Source: Streptococcus cristatus ATCC 51100 (GTDB lineage Bacteria; Bacillota; Bacilli; Lactobacillales; Streptococcaceae). Taken from it: a DNA stretch of 64,000 bases. Below the pieces are notes generated by a model. That model saw only the letters and a list, made by a program, of their open reading frames with translations. It made no database searches and was not told the DNA's origin. The stretch lies in NCBI RefSeq assembly GCF_011612585.1, contig NZ_CP050133.1, positions 248,001 through 312,000 of the forward strand, in the 5' to 3' direction. Below, piece by piece: positions 53,235 to 63,118 of this stretch; positions within the stretch are counted from its first letter, which is position 1, and every line of letters begins with the position of its first letter. The position numbers and the translations under genes are program-made.

Positions 53235-54581
53235 ATGCCCATTACAGCAGCTGATATTCGTCGCGAAGTAAAAGAAAAAAACGTCACTTTCATCCGTCTG
53301 ATGTTCTCTGATATTTTGGGAACCATGAAAAACGTTGAAATTCCAGCAACGGATGAGCAGCTTGAAAAAGTCTTATCAAATAAGGCTATGTTTGACGGTT
53401 CGTCTATCGAGGGATTTGTTCGGATTAATGAATCTGATATGTATCTTTATCCTGATTTGGATACTTGGACAGTTTTTCCTTGGGGAGATGAAAATGGCAG
53501 TGTAGCAGGCTTGATCTGTGATGTTTATACGACAGAACATGTTCCCTTTGCAGGAGATCCTCGTAGTAACCTTAAGCGAGCTCTCAAACATATGGAAGCA
53601 CTGGGCTTCAAGTCTTTTAATCTTGGTCCTGAGCCAGAATTTTTCCTTTTCAAATTGGATGAAAATGGCGATCCGACACTGGAAGTGAATGACAAGGGTG
53701 GTTACTTTGACTTGGCGCCGACAGACTTGGCAGACAATACTCGTCGGGAAATTGTCAATGTTTTGACTAAGATGGGCTTTGAAGTGGAAGCGAGTCACCA
53801 TGAGGTGGCAGTCGGTCAGCACGAGATTGACTTTAAGTATGATGAAGTGCTTCGTGCTTGTGATAAGATTCAGATTTTCAAGTTGGTGGTGAAAACCATC
53901 GCTCGTAAGCACGGCCTCTATGCGACCTTTATGGCTAAGCCCAAGTTTGGTATTGCTGGTTCTGGTATGCACTGCAATATGTCCCTCTTTGACCAAGATG
54001 GAAATAATGCATTTTATGACCCAGAGGATCCAAAAGGAATGCAGTTGTCTGAGACAGCCTACTATTTCTTGGGTGGTTTGATTAAGCATGCCTATAATTA
54101 TACGGCTATCATGAATCCGACTGTCAACTCTTATAAACGTTTGGTGCCTGGCTTTGAAGCGCCAGTTTACATCGCTTGGGCTGGGCAAAATCGCTCACCT
54201 TTGGTTCGAGTACCGGCATCGCGCGGCATGGGAACTCGCTTGGAGTTGCGTTCAGTAGACCCTATGGCTAATCCTTATATCGCTATGGCAGTGCTCTTAG
54301 AAGTGGGACTGCATGGAGTGGAAAATAAAATCGAAGCGCCAGCTCCAATCGAGGAAAATATCTATGTGATGACAGCTGAGGAGCGCAAGGAAGCCGGTAT
54401 TACAGACCTGCCATCTACTCTCCATAATGCCCTTAAGGCTTTAACTGAAGATGAGGTCGTCAAGGCAGCTTTGGGTAACCATATTTACACTAGCTTTGTT
54501 GAAGCCAAGCGGATTGAATGGGCTAGCTATGCGACCTTCGTTTCCCAATGGGAAATTGATAATTATTTAGACTTATATTAA
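53235..54581 (+). CDS. glnA: Glutamine synthetase type I-alpha
   Basis: The 448-residue enzyme makes glutamine from glutamate, ammonia and ATP. Visible are [13 protein letters not shown], the ATP-site region [17 protein letters not shown] and the [10 protein letters not shown] stretch. Its length and the missing adenylylation insert place it in the I-alpha class, which is regulated by feedback and by complex formation with GlnR. AAGGAG precedes the start. A terminator follows. Confidence 0.97.
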   Translation: MPITAADIRREVKEKNVTFIRLMFSDILGTMKNVEIPATDEQLEKVLSNKAMFDGSSIEGFVRINESDMYLYPDLDTWTVFPWGDENGSVAGLICDVYTTEHVPFAGDPRSNLKRALKHMEALGFKSFNLGPEPEFFLFKLDENGDPTLEVNDKGGYFDLAPTDLADNTRREIVNVLTKMGFEVEASHHEVAVGQHEIDFKYDEVLRACDKIQIFKLVVKTIARKHGLYATFMAKPKFGIAGSGMHCNMSLFDQDGNNAFYDPEDPKGMQLSETAYYFLGGLIKHAYNYTAIMNPTVNSYKRLVPGFEAPVYIAWAGQNRSPLVRVPASRGMGTRLELRSVDPMANPYIAMAVLLEVGLHGVENKIEAPAPIEENIYVMTAEERKEAGITDLPSTLHNALKALTEDEVVKAALGNHIYTSFVEAKRIEWASYATFVSQWEIDNYLDLY

Positions 54582-54590
54582 TGAATTCTA

Positions 54591-54618
54591 GAACAGGGCT
54601 TGAAAAAGTCCTGTTTTT
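54591..54618 (+). terminator. Terminator after glnA
   Basis: GAACAGG-CTT pairs with AAG-CCTGTTT around GAAA, ending in T. The gap to purC is very AT-rich, and no convincing PurBox pair was found in it. Confidence 0.82.
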
Positions 54619-54765
54619 GTATGGAAACAAGATATTTTCATTTTTTAAATGTTGTATTTCCAATTTTTTTCATGTTTTTTATTCTGCAATGTACGGGGAA
54701 TACTTGTAAAATATATTTAAAAGTGATAAACTTAAAGCATAAAAGCACGAAAGGCGAATAATAAA

Positions 54766-55473
54766 ATGTCAAACAAGTTGTTATATTCGGGAAAAGCAAA
54801 GGATATTTTTGCGACAGAAGATGAGCAGGTGATTTTGTCCCGCTACAAGGATCAGGCGACTGCTTTTAACGGTGTCAAGAAGGAGCAGATTGCGGGCAAG
54901 GGAGTGTTAAATAATCAGATTTCAGCCTTTATCTTTGAAAAGTTGAATGCTGCCGGTGTAGCAACGCATTTTATCGAGAAAATCTCAGATACAGATCAGC
55001 TTAATAAAAAAGTTGACATCATTCCTTTGGAAGTTGTGCTCCGCAACTACACAGCTGGTTCATTTTCAAAACGTTTTGGCGTAGAAGAAGGTATCGCATT
55101 TGAGACTCCGATCGTTGAATTTTACTATAAAAATGATGATTTGGATGATCCTTTTATCAATGATGAGCATGTGAAATTCCTTAAAATTGCAGATGACCAG
55201 CAGATTGCCTACTTGAAGGAGGAAACGCGTCGTATCAATGAACTCTTGAAAGCCTGGTTTGCTGAGATTGGTCTTAAATTGATTGACTTTAAGCTAGAGT
55301 TCGGTTTTGACAAGGATGGCAAGATTATCTTGGCAGACGAATTTTCACCAGATAATTGCCGCTTGTGGGACGCAGATGGCAACCACATGGACAAGGATGT
55401 TTTCCGTAGGGGATTGGGAGAACTAACAGACGTTTACGAGGTTGTCTGGGAAAAGTTGCAAGAGTTGAAATAG
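54766..55473 (+). CDS. purC: SAICAR synthetase
   Basis: The 235-residue enzyme joins CAIR and aspartate in purine synthesis. [13 protein letters not shown] at the start and the ATP-grasp-like core ([25 protein letters not shown]) are typical. It leads purC-L-F-M-N-H. AAAGGCG is a modest ribosome-binding site. Just after its stop a degraded second copy of its last ten codons is visible. Confidence 0.96.
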   Translation: MSNKLLYSGKAKDIFATEDEQVILSRYKDQATAFNGVKKEQIAGKGVLNNQISAFIFEKLNAAGVATHFIEKISDTDQLNKKVDIIPLEVVLRNYTAGSFSKRFGVEEGIAFETPIVEFYYKNDDLDDPFINDEHVKFLKIADDQQIAYLKEETRRINELLKAWFAEIGLKLIDFKLEFGFDKDGKIILADEFSPDNCRLWDADGNHMDKDVFRRGLGELTDVYEVVWEKLQELK

Positions 55474-55504
55474 CTTGTTGGGAACATTGCAAGAGCTGAA
55501 ATAA
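55474..55504 (+). pseudogene. Degraded copy of the purC 3' end
   Basis: TTGCAAGAGCTGAAATAA at 55487-55504 nearly repeats TTGCAAGAGTTGAAATAG at the end of purC (55455-55472), and the preceding TGTTGGGAACA matches TGTCTGGGAAAAG with small deletions. It lies in the 45-base gap before purL and is not translated. Confidence 0.5.
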
Positions 55505-55518
55505 AGGAATAAGAATTG

Positions 55519-58500
55519 ATGGATAAACGTATTTTTGTTGAGAAAAAGGCTGATTTTCAGGTCAAATCAGAGAGTTTGGTAAGAGAACTCCAGCATAACT
55601 TGGGACTTTCAACTTTGAAAAGTATTCGCATTGTGCAGGTTTATGATGTCTTTGATTTGGCAGAGGACTTGTTTGCGCCTGCAGAGAAGCACATCTTCTC
55701 TGAGCAGGTGACGGATCATATCTTGGATGAATCAGCCGTGCAAGCGGATCTTGCTAACTATGCATTCTTTGCCATTGAAAGCTTGCCAGGACAGTTTGAC
55801 CAGCGTGCAGCTTCGTCACAGGAAGCCTTGCTTTTGCTCGGAAGTTCTAGTGACGTGACAGTCAATACAGCCCAACTTTACTTGGTCAATAAAGATATTG
55901 ATGCGACTGAGTTAGAAGCGGTCAAGAACTACCTGCTTAATCCAGTTGATTCTCGTTTCAAAGACATCACGACAGGGATTGCCAAGCAGGAATTTTCTGA
56001 GTCAGACAAGACTATTCCCAAATTGACTTTCTTTGAAAGCTATACAGCAGAAGACTTTGCCCGCTACAAGGCCGAGCAAGGGATGGCCATGGAAGTGGAC
56101 GATTTGCTCTTTATCCAGGACTATTTTAAATCAATCGGGCGCGTGCCGACGGAAACAGAGCTTAAGGTTTTGGATACTTATTGGTCTGACCACTGCCGTC
56201 ACACGACTTTTGAGACCGAGTTGAAACAGATTGATTTCTCAGCTTCAAAATTCCAAAAGCAATTGCAGGCGACTTATGATAAGTATATTGCCATGCGTGA
56301 GGAACTAGGTCGGTCTGAAAAGCCACAAACCTTGATGGATATGGCGACTATTTTTGGTCGTTATGAGCGTGCTAATGGACGTTTGGACGATATGGAAGTG
56401 TCTGACGAAATCAATGCCTGCTCGGTCGAAATCGAAGTGGACGTTGATGGTGTGAAAGAGCCGTGGCTTCTCATGTTCAAGAACGAAACTCACAACCACC
56501 CAACGGAGATTGAGCCATTTGGTGGCGCGGCTACTTGTATCGGTGGAGCCATTCGTGACCCGTTGTCAGGTCGCTCATATGTTTACCAAGCCATGCGTAT
56601 CTCAGGTGCAGGCGATATTACAGCGCCGATTTCGGAAACGCGTGCTGGGAAATTGCCACAACAAGTCATTTCGAAGACAGCGGCTCACGGTTACTCTTCT
56701 TATGGGAACCAGATTGGGCTTGCGACAACTTATGTTCGTGAGTACTTCCACCCAGGCTTTGTAGCCAAACGCATGGAGCTTGGTGCCGTTGTTGGTGCAG
56801 CTCCCAAGGGCAATGTAGTCCGTGAAAAACCTGAAGCGGGCGATGTGATTATCCTCCTTGGTGGTAAGACTGGCCGTGATGGTGTTGGTGGTGCGACAGG
56901 GTCTTCTAAGGTTCAAACAGTTGAGTCTGTAGAGACTGCTGGAGCTGAGGTTCAAAAAGGGAATGCCATCGAAGAACGCAAGATTCAACGTCTTTTCCGT
57001 AATGGCGATGTCACTCGTCTTATCAAGAAGTCTAATGACTTTGGAGCAGGTGGTGTCTGTGTGGCCATTGGTGAATTGGCAGATGGTCTTGAAATCGACC
57101 TCAACAAGGTTCCTCTTAAATACCAAGGATTGAACGGTACAGAAATTGCTATCTCTGAATCACAAGAACGGATGGCGGTCGTGGTTCGTCCTGAAGATGT
57201 GGATGCCTTCGTTGCCGAATGTAATAAAGAAAATATTGACGCGGTTGTTGTGGCGACAGTGACTGAAAAACCAAATCTAGTCATGCACTGGAATGGTGAA
57301 ACGATTGTCGACTTGGAACGCCGTTTCCTTGATACCAATGGTGTGCGTGTCGTTGTCGATGCCAAGGTGGTGGACAAGGATGTCAAGCTCCCAGAAGAAC
57401 GCACAACAAGCGTTGACACACTTGAAGCTGATACCCTCGCGGTTCTATCTGATTTGAACCATGCGAGTCAAAAAGGCTTGCAAACCATCTTTGACTGTTC
57501 TGTCGGTCGTTCAACGGTCAATCACCCACTTGGCGGTCGTTACCAACTCACTCCAACTGAGGCATCTGTGCAAAAATTGCCAGTTCAACACGGTGTAACT
57601 CACACTGCGTCAGTCATGGCTCAAGGATTCAACCCTTATGTAGCAGAATGGTCTCCATATCACGGTGCTGCCTATGCAGTAGTCGAAGCAACCGCTCGTT
57701 TGGTTGCTGCTGGTGCTAACTGGTCTAAGGCTCGCTTCTCTTACCAAGAGTATTTCGAACGCATGGACAAACAAGCTGAGCGCTTTGGTCAGCCAGTAGC
57801 AGCTCTCCTAGGCTCTATCGAAGCACAAATCCAACTTGGCTTGCCATCTATCGGTGGGAAGGACTCTATGTCTGGCACCTTTGAGGGATTAACCGTACCA
57901 CCAACCTTGGTTGCCTTTGGGGTGACGACGGCAGATAGCCGGAAGGTGCTCTCTCCTGAGTTCAAAGCTGCTGGTGAAAATATCTACTACATCCCAGGTC
58001 AAGCCTTGGCACAAGAGATTGATTTTGATTTGATTAAGTCTAACTTTGCTCAGTTTGAAGCCATTCAAAAGGTTCACAAGGTGACGGCAGCTTCAGCTGT
58101 TAAATACGGTGGTATCGTTGAAAGCTTGGCTCTTGCTACCTTTGGAAATCATATTGGTGCAGAGGTGACCTTGCTTGAACTTGAAACAGCCTTAACAGCT
58201 CAATTGGGTGGATTTGTCTTCACATCTCCTGAAGAAATTGCTGGAGTGGAGAAAATCGGTCAAACAAGTGCCAACTTTACACTCCTTGTCAACGGTGTGA
58301 AGTTAGATGGACACAAGCTTGACAGTGCTTTCCAAGGAAAACTGGAAGCAGTATACCCAACAGAATTTGCCCAAGCTAAAGAACTAGCAGAAGTTCCAGC
58401 TGTCGCTTCTGGCGCAGTCATCAAAGCCAAAGAAAGAGTTGAAAAACCTGTGGTTTACATCCCAGTCTTCCCAGGAACCAACTCAGAATATGACTCAGCT

Positions 58501-59244
58501 AAGGCCTTCGAAAAAGAAGGTGCAGAGGTCAACTTGGTGCCATTTGTGACTTTGAATGAAGAAGCTATTGTCAAGTCAGTTGAAACTATGGTTGACAACA
58601 TCGGCAAGGCTAATATCCTCTTCTTTGCAGGTGGCTTCTCAGCTGCGGACGAACCAGATGGATCAGCTAAGTTTATTGTCAACATCTTGCTCAATGAAAA
58701 AGTGCGTGCAGCCATTGATAGCTTTATCGCTCGTGGTGGCTTGATTATCGGTATCTGTAATGGATTCCAGGCCCTGGTCAAATCAGGTCTTCTTCCATAC
58801 GGGAACTTCGAGGATGCCAGCAGTACTAGCCCAACTCTCTTCTACAATGATGCCAACCAACACGTGGCCAAGATGGTGGAAACTCGAATTGCCAATACCA
58901 ACTCACCATGGTTGGCTGGTGTACAAGTGGGCGATATCCATGCCATTCCAGTATCGCACGGCGAAGGGAAGTTTGTTGTGACGGCTGAGGAATTTGCAGA
59001 GCTCCGTGACAATGGTCAAATCTTTAGCCAATACGTTGACTTTGAGGGCAAACCAAGCATGGATTCTAAGTATAATCCGAATGGTTCTGTCAATGCCATC
59101 GAAGGAATTACTAGCAAGAACGGACAAATCATCGGTAAGATGGGCCACTCAGAACGTTATGAAGACGGTCTTTTCCAAAACATCCCAGGAAATAAAGATC
59201 AACACCTGTTTGCGTCAGCTGTGCGTTATTTCACAGGGAAATAA
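55519..59244 (+). CDS. purL: Phosphoribosylformylglycinamidine synthase (single chain)
   Basis: The 1241-residue fused PurL makes FGAM from FGAR, glutamine and ATP. It carries an N-terminal PurS-like part, two AIRS-like halves (SDHCRHTTFE; GGKDSMSGTF) and a C-terminal glutamine amidotransferase domain with FPGTNSEYDSAKA and the nucleophile in GICNGFQALVKSG. Streptococci use this long form, unlike the PurS/Q/L set of Bacillus. ATG at 55519 follows AAAGGA; a TTG directly before it is also possible. Confidence 0.97.
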   Translation: MDKRIFVEKKADFQVKSESLVRELQHNLGLSTLKSIRIVQVYDVFDLAEDLFAPAEKHIFSEQVTDHILDESAVQADLANYAFFAIESLPGQFDQRAASSQEALLLLGSSSDVTVNTAQLYLVNKDIDATELEAVKNYLLNPVDSRFKDITTGIAKQEFSESDKTIPKLTFFESYTAEDFARYKAEQGMAMEVDDLLFIQDYFKSIGRVPTETELKVLDTYWSDHCRHTTFETELKQIDFSASKFQKQLQATYDKYIAMREELGRSEKPQTLMDMATIFGRYERANGRLDDMEVSDEINACSVEIEVDVDGVKEPWLLMFKNETHNHPTEIEPFGGAATCIGGAIRDPLSGRSYVYQAMRISGAGDITAPISETRAGKLPQQVISKTAAHGYSSYGNQIGLATTYVREYFHPGFVAKRMELGAVVGAAPKGNVVREKPEAGDVIILLGGKTGRDGVGGATGSSKVQTVESVETAGAEVQKGNAIEERKIQRLFRNGDVTRLIKKSNDFGAGGVCVAIGELADGLEIDLNKVPLKYQGLNGTEIAISESQERMAVVVRPEDVDAFVAECNKENIDAVVVATVTEKPNLVMHWNGETIVDLERRFLDTNGVRVVVDAKVVDKDVKLPEERTTSVDTLEADTLAVLSDLNHASQKGLQTIFDCSVGRSTVNHPLGGRYQLTPTEASVQKLPVQHGVTHTASVMAQGFNPYVAEWSPYHGAAYAVVEATARLVAAGANWSKARFSYQEYFERMDKQAERFGQPVAALLGSIEAQIQLGLPSIGGKDSMSGTFEGLTVPPTLVAFGVTTADSRKVLSPEFKAAGENIYYIPGQALAQEIDFDLIKSNFAQFEAIQKVHKVTAASAVKYGGIVESLALATFGNHIGAEVTLLELETALTAQLGGFVFTSPEEIAGVEKIGQTSANFTLLVNGVKLDGHKLDSAFQGKLEAVYPTEFAQAKELAEVPAVASGAVIKAKERVEKPVVYIPVFPGTNSEYDSAKAFEKEGAEVNLVPFVTLNEEAIVKSVETMVDNIGKANILFFAGGFSAADEPDGSAKFIVNILLNEKVRAAIDSFIARGGLIIGICNGFQALVKSGLLPYGNFEDASSTSPTLFYNDANQHVAKMVETRIANTNSPWLAGVQVGDIHAIPVSHGEGKFVVTAEEFAELRDNGQIFSQYVDFEGKPSMDSKYNPNGSVNAIEGITSKNGQIIGKMGHSERYEDGLFQNIPGNKDQHLFASAVRYFTGK

Positions 59245-59256
59245 AAGGTATAAAAA

Positions 59257-60699
59257 ATGACATACGAAGTAAAATCTCTTAATGAAGAATGTGGTGTTTT
59301 CGGTATTTGGGGACATCCGGATGCGGCTAAAATGACCTATTTTGGGCTCCATAGTCTTCAGCACCGTGGTCAGGAGGGGGCTGGGATCCTCTCCAATGAC
59401 CAAGGGAAATTGAAGCGCCATCGTGATATGGGGCTTCTATCAGAAGTTTTCAAAAATCCTACCAAATTGGATAAACTGACGGGGACTAGCGCGATTGGAC
59501 ATGTGCGCTATGCGACCGCAGGAGAAGCTTCTGTAGATAACATCCAGCCTTTCATTTTTCGCTTTCATGATATGCAGTTCGGGCTGGCTCATAATGGGAA
59601 CCTGACCAACGCATCGTCGCTCAAGAAAGAATTGGAACAAAGAGGTGCTATCTTCAGTTCAACTTCGGACTCGGAAATCTTAGCTCACCTCATTCGTCGT
59701 AGTCACAATCCAAGTTTGATGGGCAAAATCAAGGAGGCACTCAGTCTCGTCAAAGGTGGCTTTGCTTATATCTTGCTGTTTGAGGACAAGTTGATTGCGG
59801 CTCTTGATCCTAATGGCTTCCGTCCGCTTTCTATTGGGAAAATGGCAAATGGAGCGGTGGTTGTTTCCTCTGAAACTTGTGCTTTTGAAGTCATTGGTGC
59901 TGAGTGGATTCGCGATGTGAAACCGGGAGAGATTGTCATTATTGATGATAAGGGTATCCAGTATGATAGCTATACAGATGATACACAGTTGGCAATCTGC
60001 TCTATGGAGTATATCTACTTTGCCCGTCCTGACTCCAATATCCACGGTGTCAATGTCCATACAGCTCGCAAACGTATGGGAGCTCAGCTGGCGCGTGAAT
60101 TTAAGCATGAGGCGGATATTGTGGTCGGTGTGCCCAACTCCTCACTCAGCGCAGCCATGGGCTTTGCAGAAGAATCAGGCCTGCCAAATGAAATGGGACT
60201 GATCAAAAACCAATACACGCAACGCACCTTTATCCAACCGACTCAAGAATTGCGGGAGCAAGGGGTGCGGATGAAACTGTCTGCTGTTTCAGGCGTTGTC
60301 AAAGGCAAACGTGTGGTCATGATTGATGATTCCATTGTCCGCGGGACGACCTCTCGACGTATCGTTCAGCTTTTGAAAGAAGCGGGGGCGACGGAGGTTC
60401 ACGTTGCCATTGGCAGTCCAGCGCTAGCTTATCCATGTTTCTACGGTATTGATATCCAGACCCGTCAGGAGCTGATTGCGGCCAATCATACGGTCGAAGA
60501 AACCTGCCAAATCATTGGTGCGGATAGCCTGACCTATCTTTCGATTGATGGCTTGATTAACTCTATCGGGATTGAAACAGATGCGCCGAATGGTGGTCTC
60601 TGTGTTGCTTACTTTGACGGCGACTATCCAACACCTCTTTACGACTATGAAGAAGAATACCGTAGAAGTTTGGAAGAAAAGACCAGTTTCTATAAATAG
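59257..60699 (+). CDS. purF: Amidophosphoribosyltransferase
   Basis: The 480-residue enzyme commits PRPP to purine synthesis. An 11-residue propeptide precedes the nucleophile Cys12 in ECGVFGIWGHP. The PRPP loop is VVMIDDSIVRGTTSRR. Four cysteines that could hold a 4Fe-4S cluster, as in B. subtilis PurF, are not obvious as a set. It starts 12 bases after purL behind AAAGG. Confidence 0.96.
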   Translation: MTYEVKSLNEECGVFGIWGHPDAAKMTYFGLHSLQHRGQEGAGILSNDQGKLKRHRDMGLLSEVFKNPTKLDKLTGTSAIGHVRYATAGEASVDNIQPFIFRFHDMQFGLAHNGNLTNASSLKKELEQRGAIFSSTSDSEILAHLIRRSHNPSLMGKIKEALSLVKGGFAYILLFEDKLIAALDPNGFRPLSIGKMANGAVVVSSETCAFEVIGAEWIRDVKPGEIVIIDDKGIQYDSYTDDTQLAICSMEYIYFARPDSNIHGVNVHTARKRMGAQLAREFKHEADIVVGVPNSSLSAAMGFAEESGLPNEMGLIKNQYTQRTFIQPTQELREQGVRMKLSAVSGVVKGKRVVMIDDSIVRGTTSRRIVQLLKEAGATEVHVAIGSPALAYPCFYGIDIQTRQELIAANHTVEETCQIIGADSLTYLSIDGLINSIGIETDAPNGGLCVAYFDGDYPTPLYDYEEEYRRSLEEKTSFYK

Positions 60700-60738
60700 G
60701 CGGAAGACGATTCTCCATTAAAGAAAAGGAATGTACAA

Positions 60739-61761
60739 ATGACAAATAAAAATGCTTATGCGCAATCTGGTGTGGATGTTGAAGCGGGTTATGAAGTTGT
60801 TGAACGGATCAAAAAGCACGTGGCTCGTACGGAGCGTGCAGGTGTCATGGGAGCTCTGGGTGGTTTCGGTGGCATGTTTGACCTTTCAAAGACTGGGGTT
60901 AAAGAGCCTGTTTTGATCTCAGGGACTGACGGTGTCGGAACCAAGCTCATGCTGGCTATCAAGTATGACAAGCACGATACCATCGGTCAGGACTGTGTGG
61001 CCATGTGTGTCAACGACATCATTGCTGCAGGTGCTGAGCCCCTCTATTTCCTCGACTACGTAGCAACTGGTAAGAATGAACCAGCTAAACTAGAACAAGT
61101 GGTTGCTGGTGTGGCAGAAGGCTGTGTGCAGGCAGGCGCTGCTCTCATCGGTGGGGAAACGGCTGAAATGCCTGGTATGTATAGCGCAGATGACTACGAC
61201 TTAGCTGGTTTTGCAGTCGGTGTGGCTGAAAAATCTCAAATCATTGACGGTTCAAAGGTGTCTGAAGGAGATGTTCTTCTCGGACTTGCTTCAAGTGGGA
61301 TTCACTCCAATGGTTACTCACTCGTTCGTCGTGTTTTTGCAGACTACACAGGTGAAGAGGTCTTGCCAGAATTGGAAGGCAAGAAACTCAAGGAAGTCCT
61401 TCTTGAGCCGACTCGTATCTATGTCAAGGCTGTCTTACCACTCATCAAGGAAGGTTTGGTCAACGGTATTGCTCACATTACAGGTGGTGGCTTTATTGAG
61501 AATGTTCCTCGTATGTTTGCAGCTGACTTGGCTGCTGAGATTGAAGAAAGCAAAGTTCCAGTGCTTCCGATTTTTAAAGCCCTTGAAAAATACGGTCAGA
61601 TCAAACACGAAGAAATGTTTGAAATCTTCAATATGGGTGTGGGACTCATGCTGGCAGTCAAACCTGAAAATGTAGGCCGTATCAAGGAATTGATGGATGA
61701 ACCAGTCTATGAAATTGGTCGCATCGTCAAGAAAGAAAACGAAAGTGTCATCATCAAATGA
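60739..61761 (+). CDS. purM: Phosphoribosylformylglycinamidine cyclo-ligase
   Basis: The 340-residue AIR synthetase closes the imidazole ring. [25 protein letters not shown] and [13 protein letters not shown] are family motifs. AAAAGGAATG precedes the start. Its stop overlaps the purN start (ATGA), so the two are translationally coupled. Confidence 0.97.
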   Translation: MTNKNAYAQSGVDVEAGYEVVERIKKHVARTERAGVMGALGGFGGMFDLSKTGVKEPVLISGTDGVGTKLMLAIKYDKHDTIGQDCVAMCVNDIIAAGAEPLYFLDYVATGKNEPAKLEQVVAGVAEGCVQAGAALIGGETAEMPGMYSADDYDLAGFAVGVAEKSQIIDGSKVSEGDVLLGLASSGIHSNGYSLVRRVFADYTGEEVLPELEGKKLKEVLLEPTRIYVKAVLPLIKEGLVNGIAHITGGGFIENVPRMFAADLAAEIEESKVPVLPIFKALEKYGQIKHEEMFEIFNMGVGLMLAVKPENVGRIKELMDEPVYEIGRIVKKENESVIIK

Positions 61762-62309
61762 AAAAAATAGCGGTTTTTGCCTCTGGTAACGGCTCAAATT
61801 TTCAGGTGATTGCGGAAGAATTTCCAGTGGAGTTTGCCTTTTCAGACCATCGTGACGCCTATGTGCTAGAGCGTGCAGAAAAGCTCGGCGTCCTGTCCTA
61901 TGCTTTTGAACTCAAGGAGTTTGAGAACAAGGCAGACTACGAAGCAGCCCTCGTCGAGCTTTTGGAAGAACACCAGATTGACTTGGTTTGTCTAGCAGGC
62001 TACATGAAAATCGTTGGGCCAACTTTATTGTCAGCTTATGAGGGCCGAATCATCAATATTCATCCAGCCTACCTGCCAGAATTTCCAGGAGCTCATGGGA
62101 TTGAGGATGCTTGGAATGCTGGCGTTGCTGAGAGTGGCGTGACCATTCACTGGGTGGACTCGGGTGTGGATACAGGCAAGGTTATCAAACAGGTGCGCGT
62201 GCCACGTTTGGCTGATGATACCATCGAAAACTTTGAAGCCCGCATTCATGAAGCAGAGTACAAGCTGTATCCAGAGGTTCTGGATAGCTTGGGAGTTGCA
62301 CGAAAATAA
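61758..62309 (+). CDS. purN: Phosphoribosylglycinamide formyltransferase
   Basis: The 183-residue enzyme transfers a formyl group from 10-formyl-THF to [33 protein letters not shown] (catalytic Asn-His) and the [10 protein letters not shown] loop are intact. In many streptococci purH follows at once or after one extra gene; here a SuFu-domain gene lies between. Confidence 0.96.
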   Translation: MKKIAVFASGNGSNFQVIAEEFPVEFAFSDHRDAYVLERAEKLGVLSYAFELKEFENKADYEAALVELLEEHQIDLVCLAGYMKIVGPTLLSAYEGRIINIHPAYLPEFPGAHGIEDAWNAGVAESGVTIHWVDSGVDTGKVIKQVRVPRLADDTIENFEARIHEAEYKLYPEVLDSLGVARK

Positions 62310-62369
62310 GAAGGAAATCATAGCTGATTTTGTGGCAAGGATTAAAAGTCATCTGCTAAGGAGAAATTT

Positions 62370-63077
62370 ATGGGGTTGTTTGATTTTTTTAAGAAGAAAT
62401 CTTCTGATGAAGAGAAGTCAACTAAAGATGAAGACAAGATTGTTATTAAAGTTGAAAATACAGATGATAGCGCTCCAGGATGGGAAGCGATTGAGGCAGA
62501 ATTTAATCGTTTATACCCTGATCAGCCCAGTCCTCTTCATTATGTAACAGTTATCAAGTATATGCTAGGCGGTCCAGATCCACTTGATGGCATCAGTGTT
62601 TACGATGCAGGAGATTTTTGGCATTTTGTGAGTTATGGTTTGTCAGAATTATATACCAAAGAAAGCGAAGATCCTGAATACAGTGGTTATGGGATTGAAT
62701 TAACGTTTAAGTTAAAGAAATCAAATAATGACGAAGAAGAAATTAAAAATGGCTGTGGTTTGCTACAGTATGTGGCAAGATATATTTTTCAAACAGGTAA
62801 AGTGGTTTTGCCAGAAGAATACATTTATACCAAGCAAACGGTAGGAATTGATGCTCAACAGAAATCTAATTTGACAGGGTTCTTGACTGCTGCTGATGAT
62901 TTAGCCAAGCCTCTAGATACTCCGCATGGAAAAGTGGAATTTGTAACCTTAATTGGTGCGACAGACGCCGAACTGCGAAGTATTTATGAAAGTGAAACAA
63001 GTAAGCTGGAGGTCAGGAAATTGTTGCAAGGACTTGGAGATCAGCTTACAGATTATAGTCGCCAGTCTTTGGTTTAA
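62370..63077 (+). CDS. Suppressor-of-fused domain protein within the pur operon
   Basis: The 235-residue protein has a short Lys/Glu-rich start ([15 protein letters not shown]) and then a SuFu-like domain from about 35: [32 protein letters not shown] and [10 protein letters not shown] are typical of bacterial SUFU (PF05076) proteins. These often act as immunity proteins for polymorphic toxins, but no toxin lies beside it here. No signal peptide. AAGGAG at 62359-62364 is strong. It is an insertion between purN and purH; the same slot holds a VanZ-like gene in pneumococcus. Confidence 0.85.
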   Translation: MGLFDFFKKKSSDEEKSTKDEDKIVIKVENTDDSAPGWEAIEAEFNRLYPDQPSPLHYVTVIKYMLGGPDPLDGISVYDAGDFWHFVSYGLSELYTKESEDPEYSGYGIELTFKLKKSNNDEEEIKNGCGLLQYVARYIFQTGKVVLPEEYIYTKQTVGIDAQQKSNLTGFLTAADDLAKPLDTPHGKVEFVTLIGATDAELRSIYESETSKLEVRKLLQGLGDQLTDYSRQSLV

Positions 63078-63118
63078 ATGATGTGAAAGCACCTCTTGAT
63101 ACAATGAAAGGAAAAAAC

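Noticed and set aside
53376..54188. Reverse-strand frame of 270 codons
   Set aside because: It is antisense within glnA and reflects codon bias, not a gene.
54620..54765. Paired PurBoxes before purC
   Set aside because: No CGAAC-type pair at proper spacing could be found in the AT-rich gap, although PurR control of the operon is expected.
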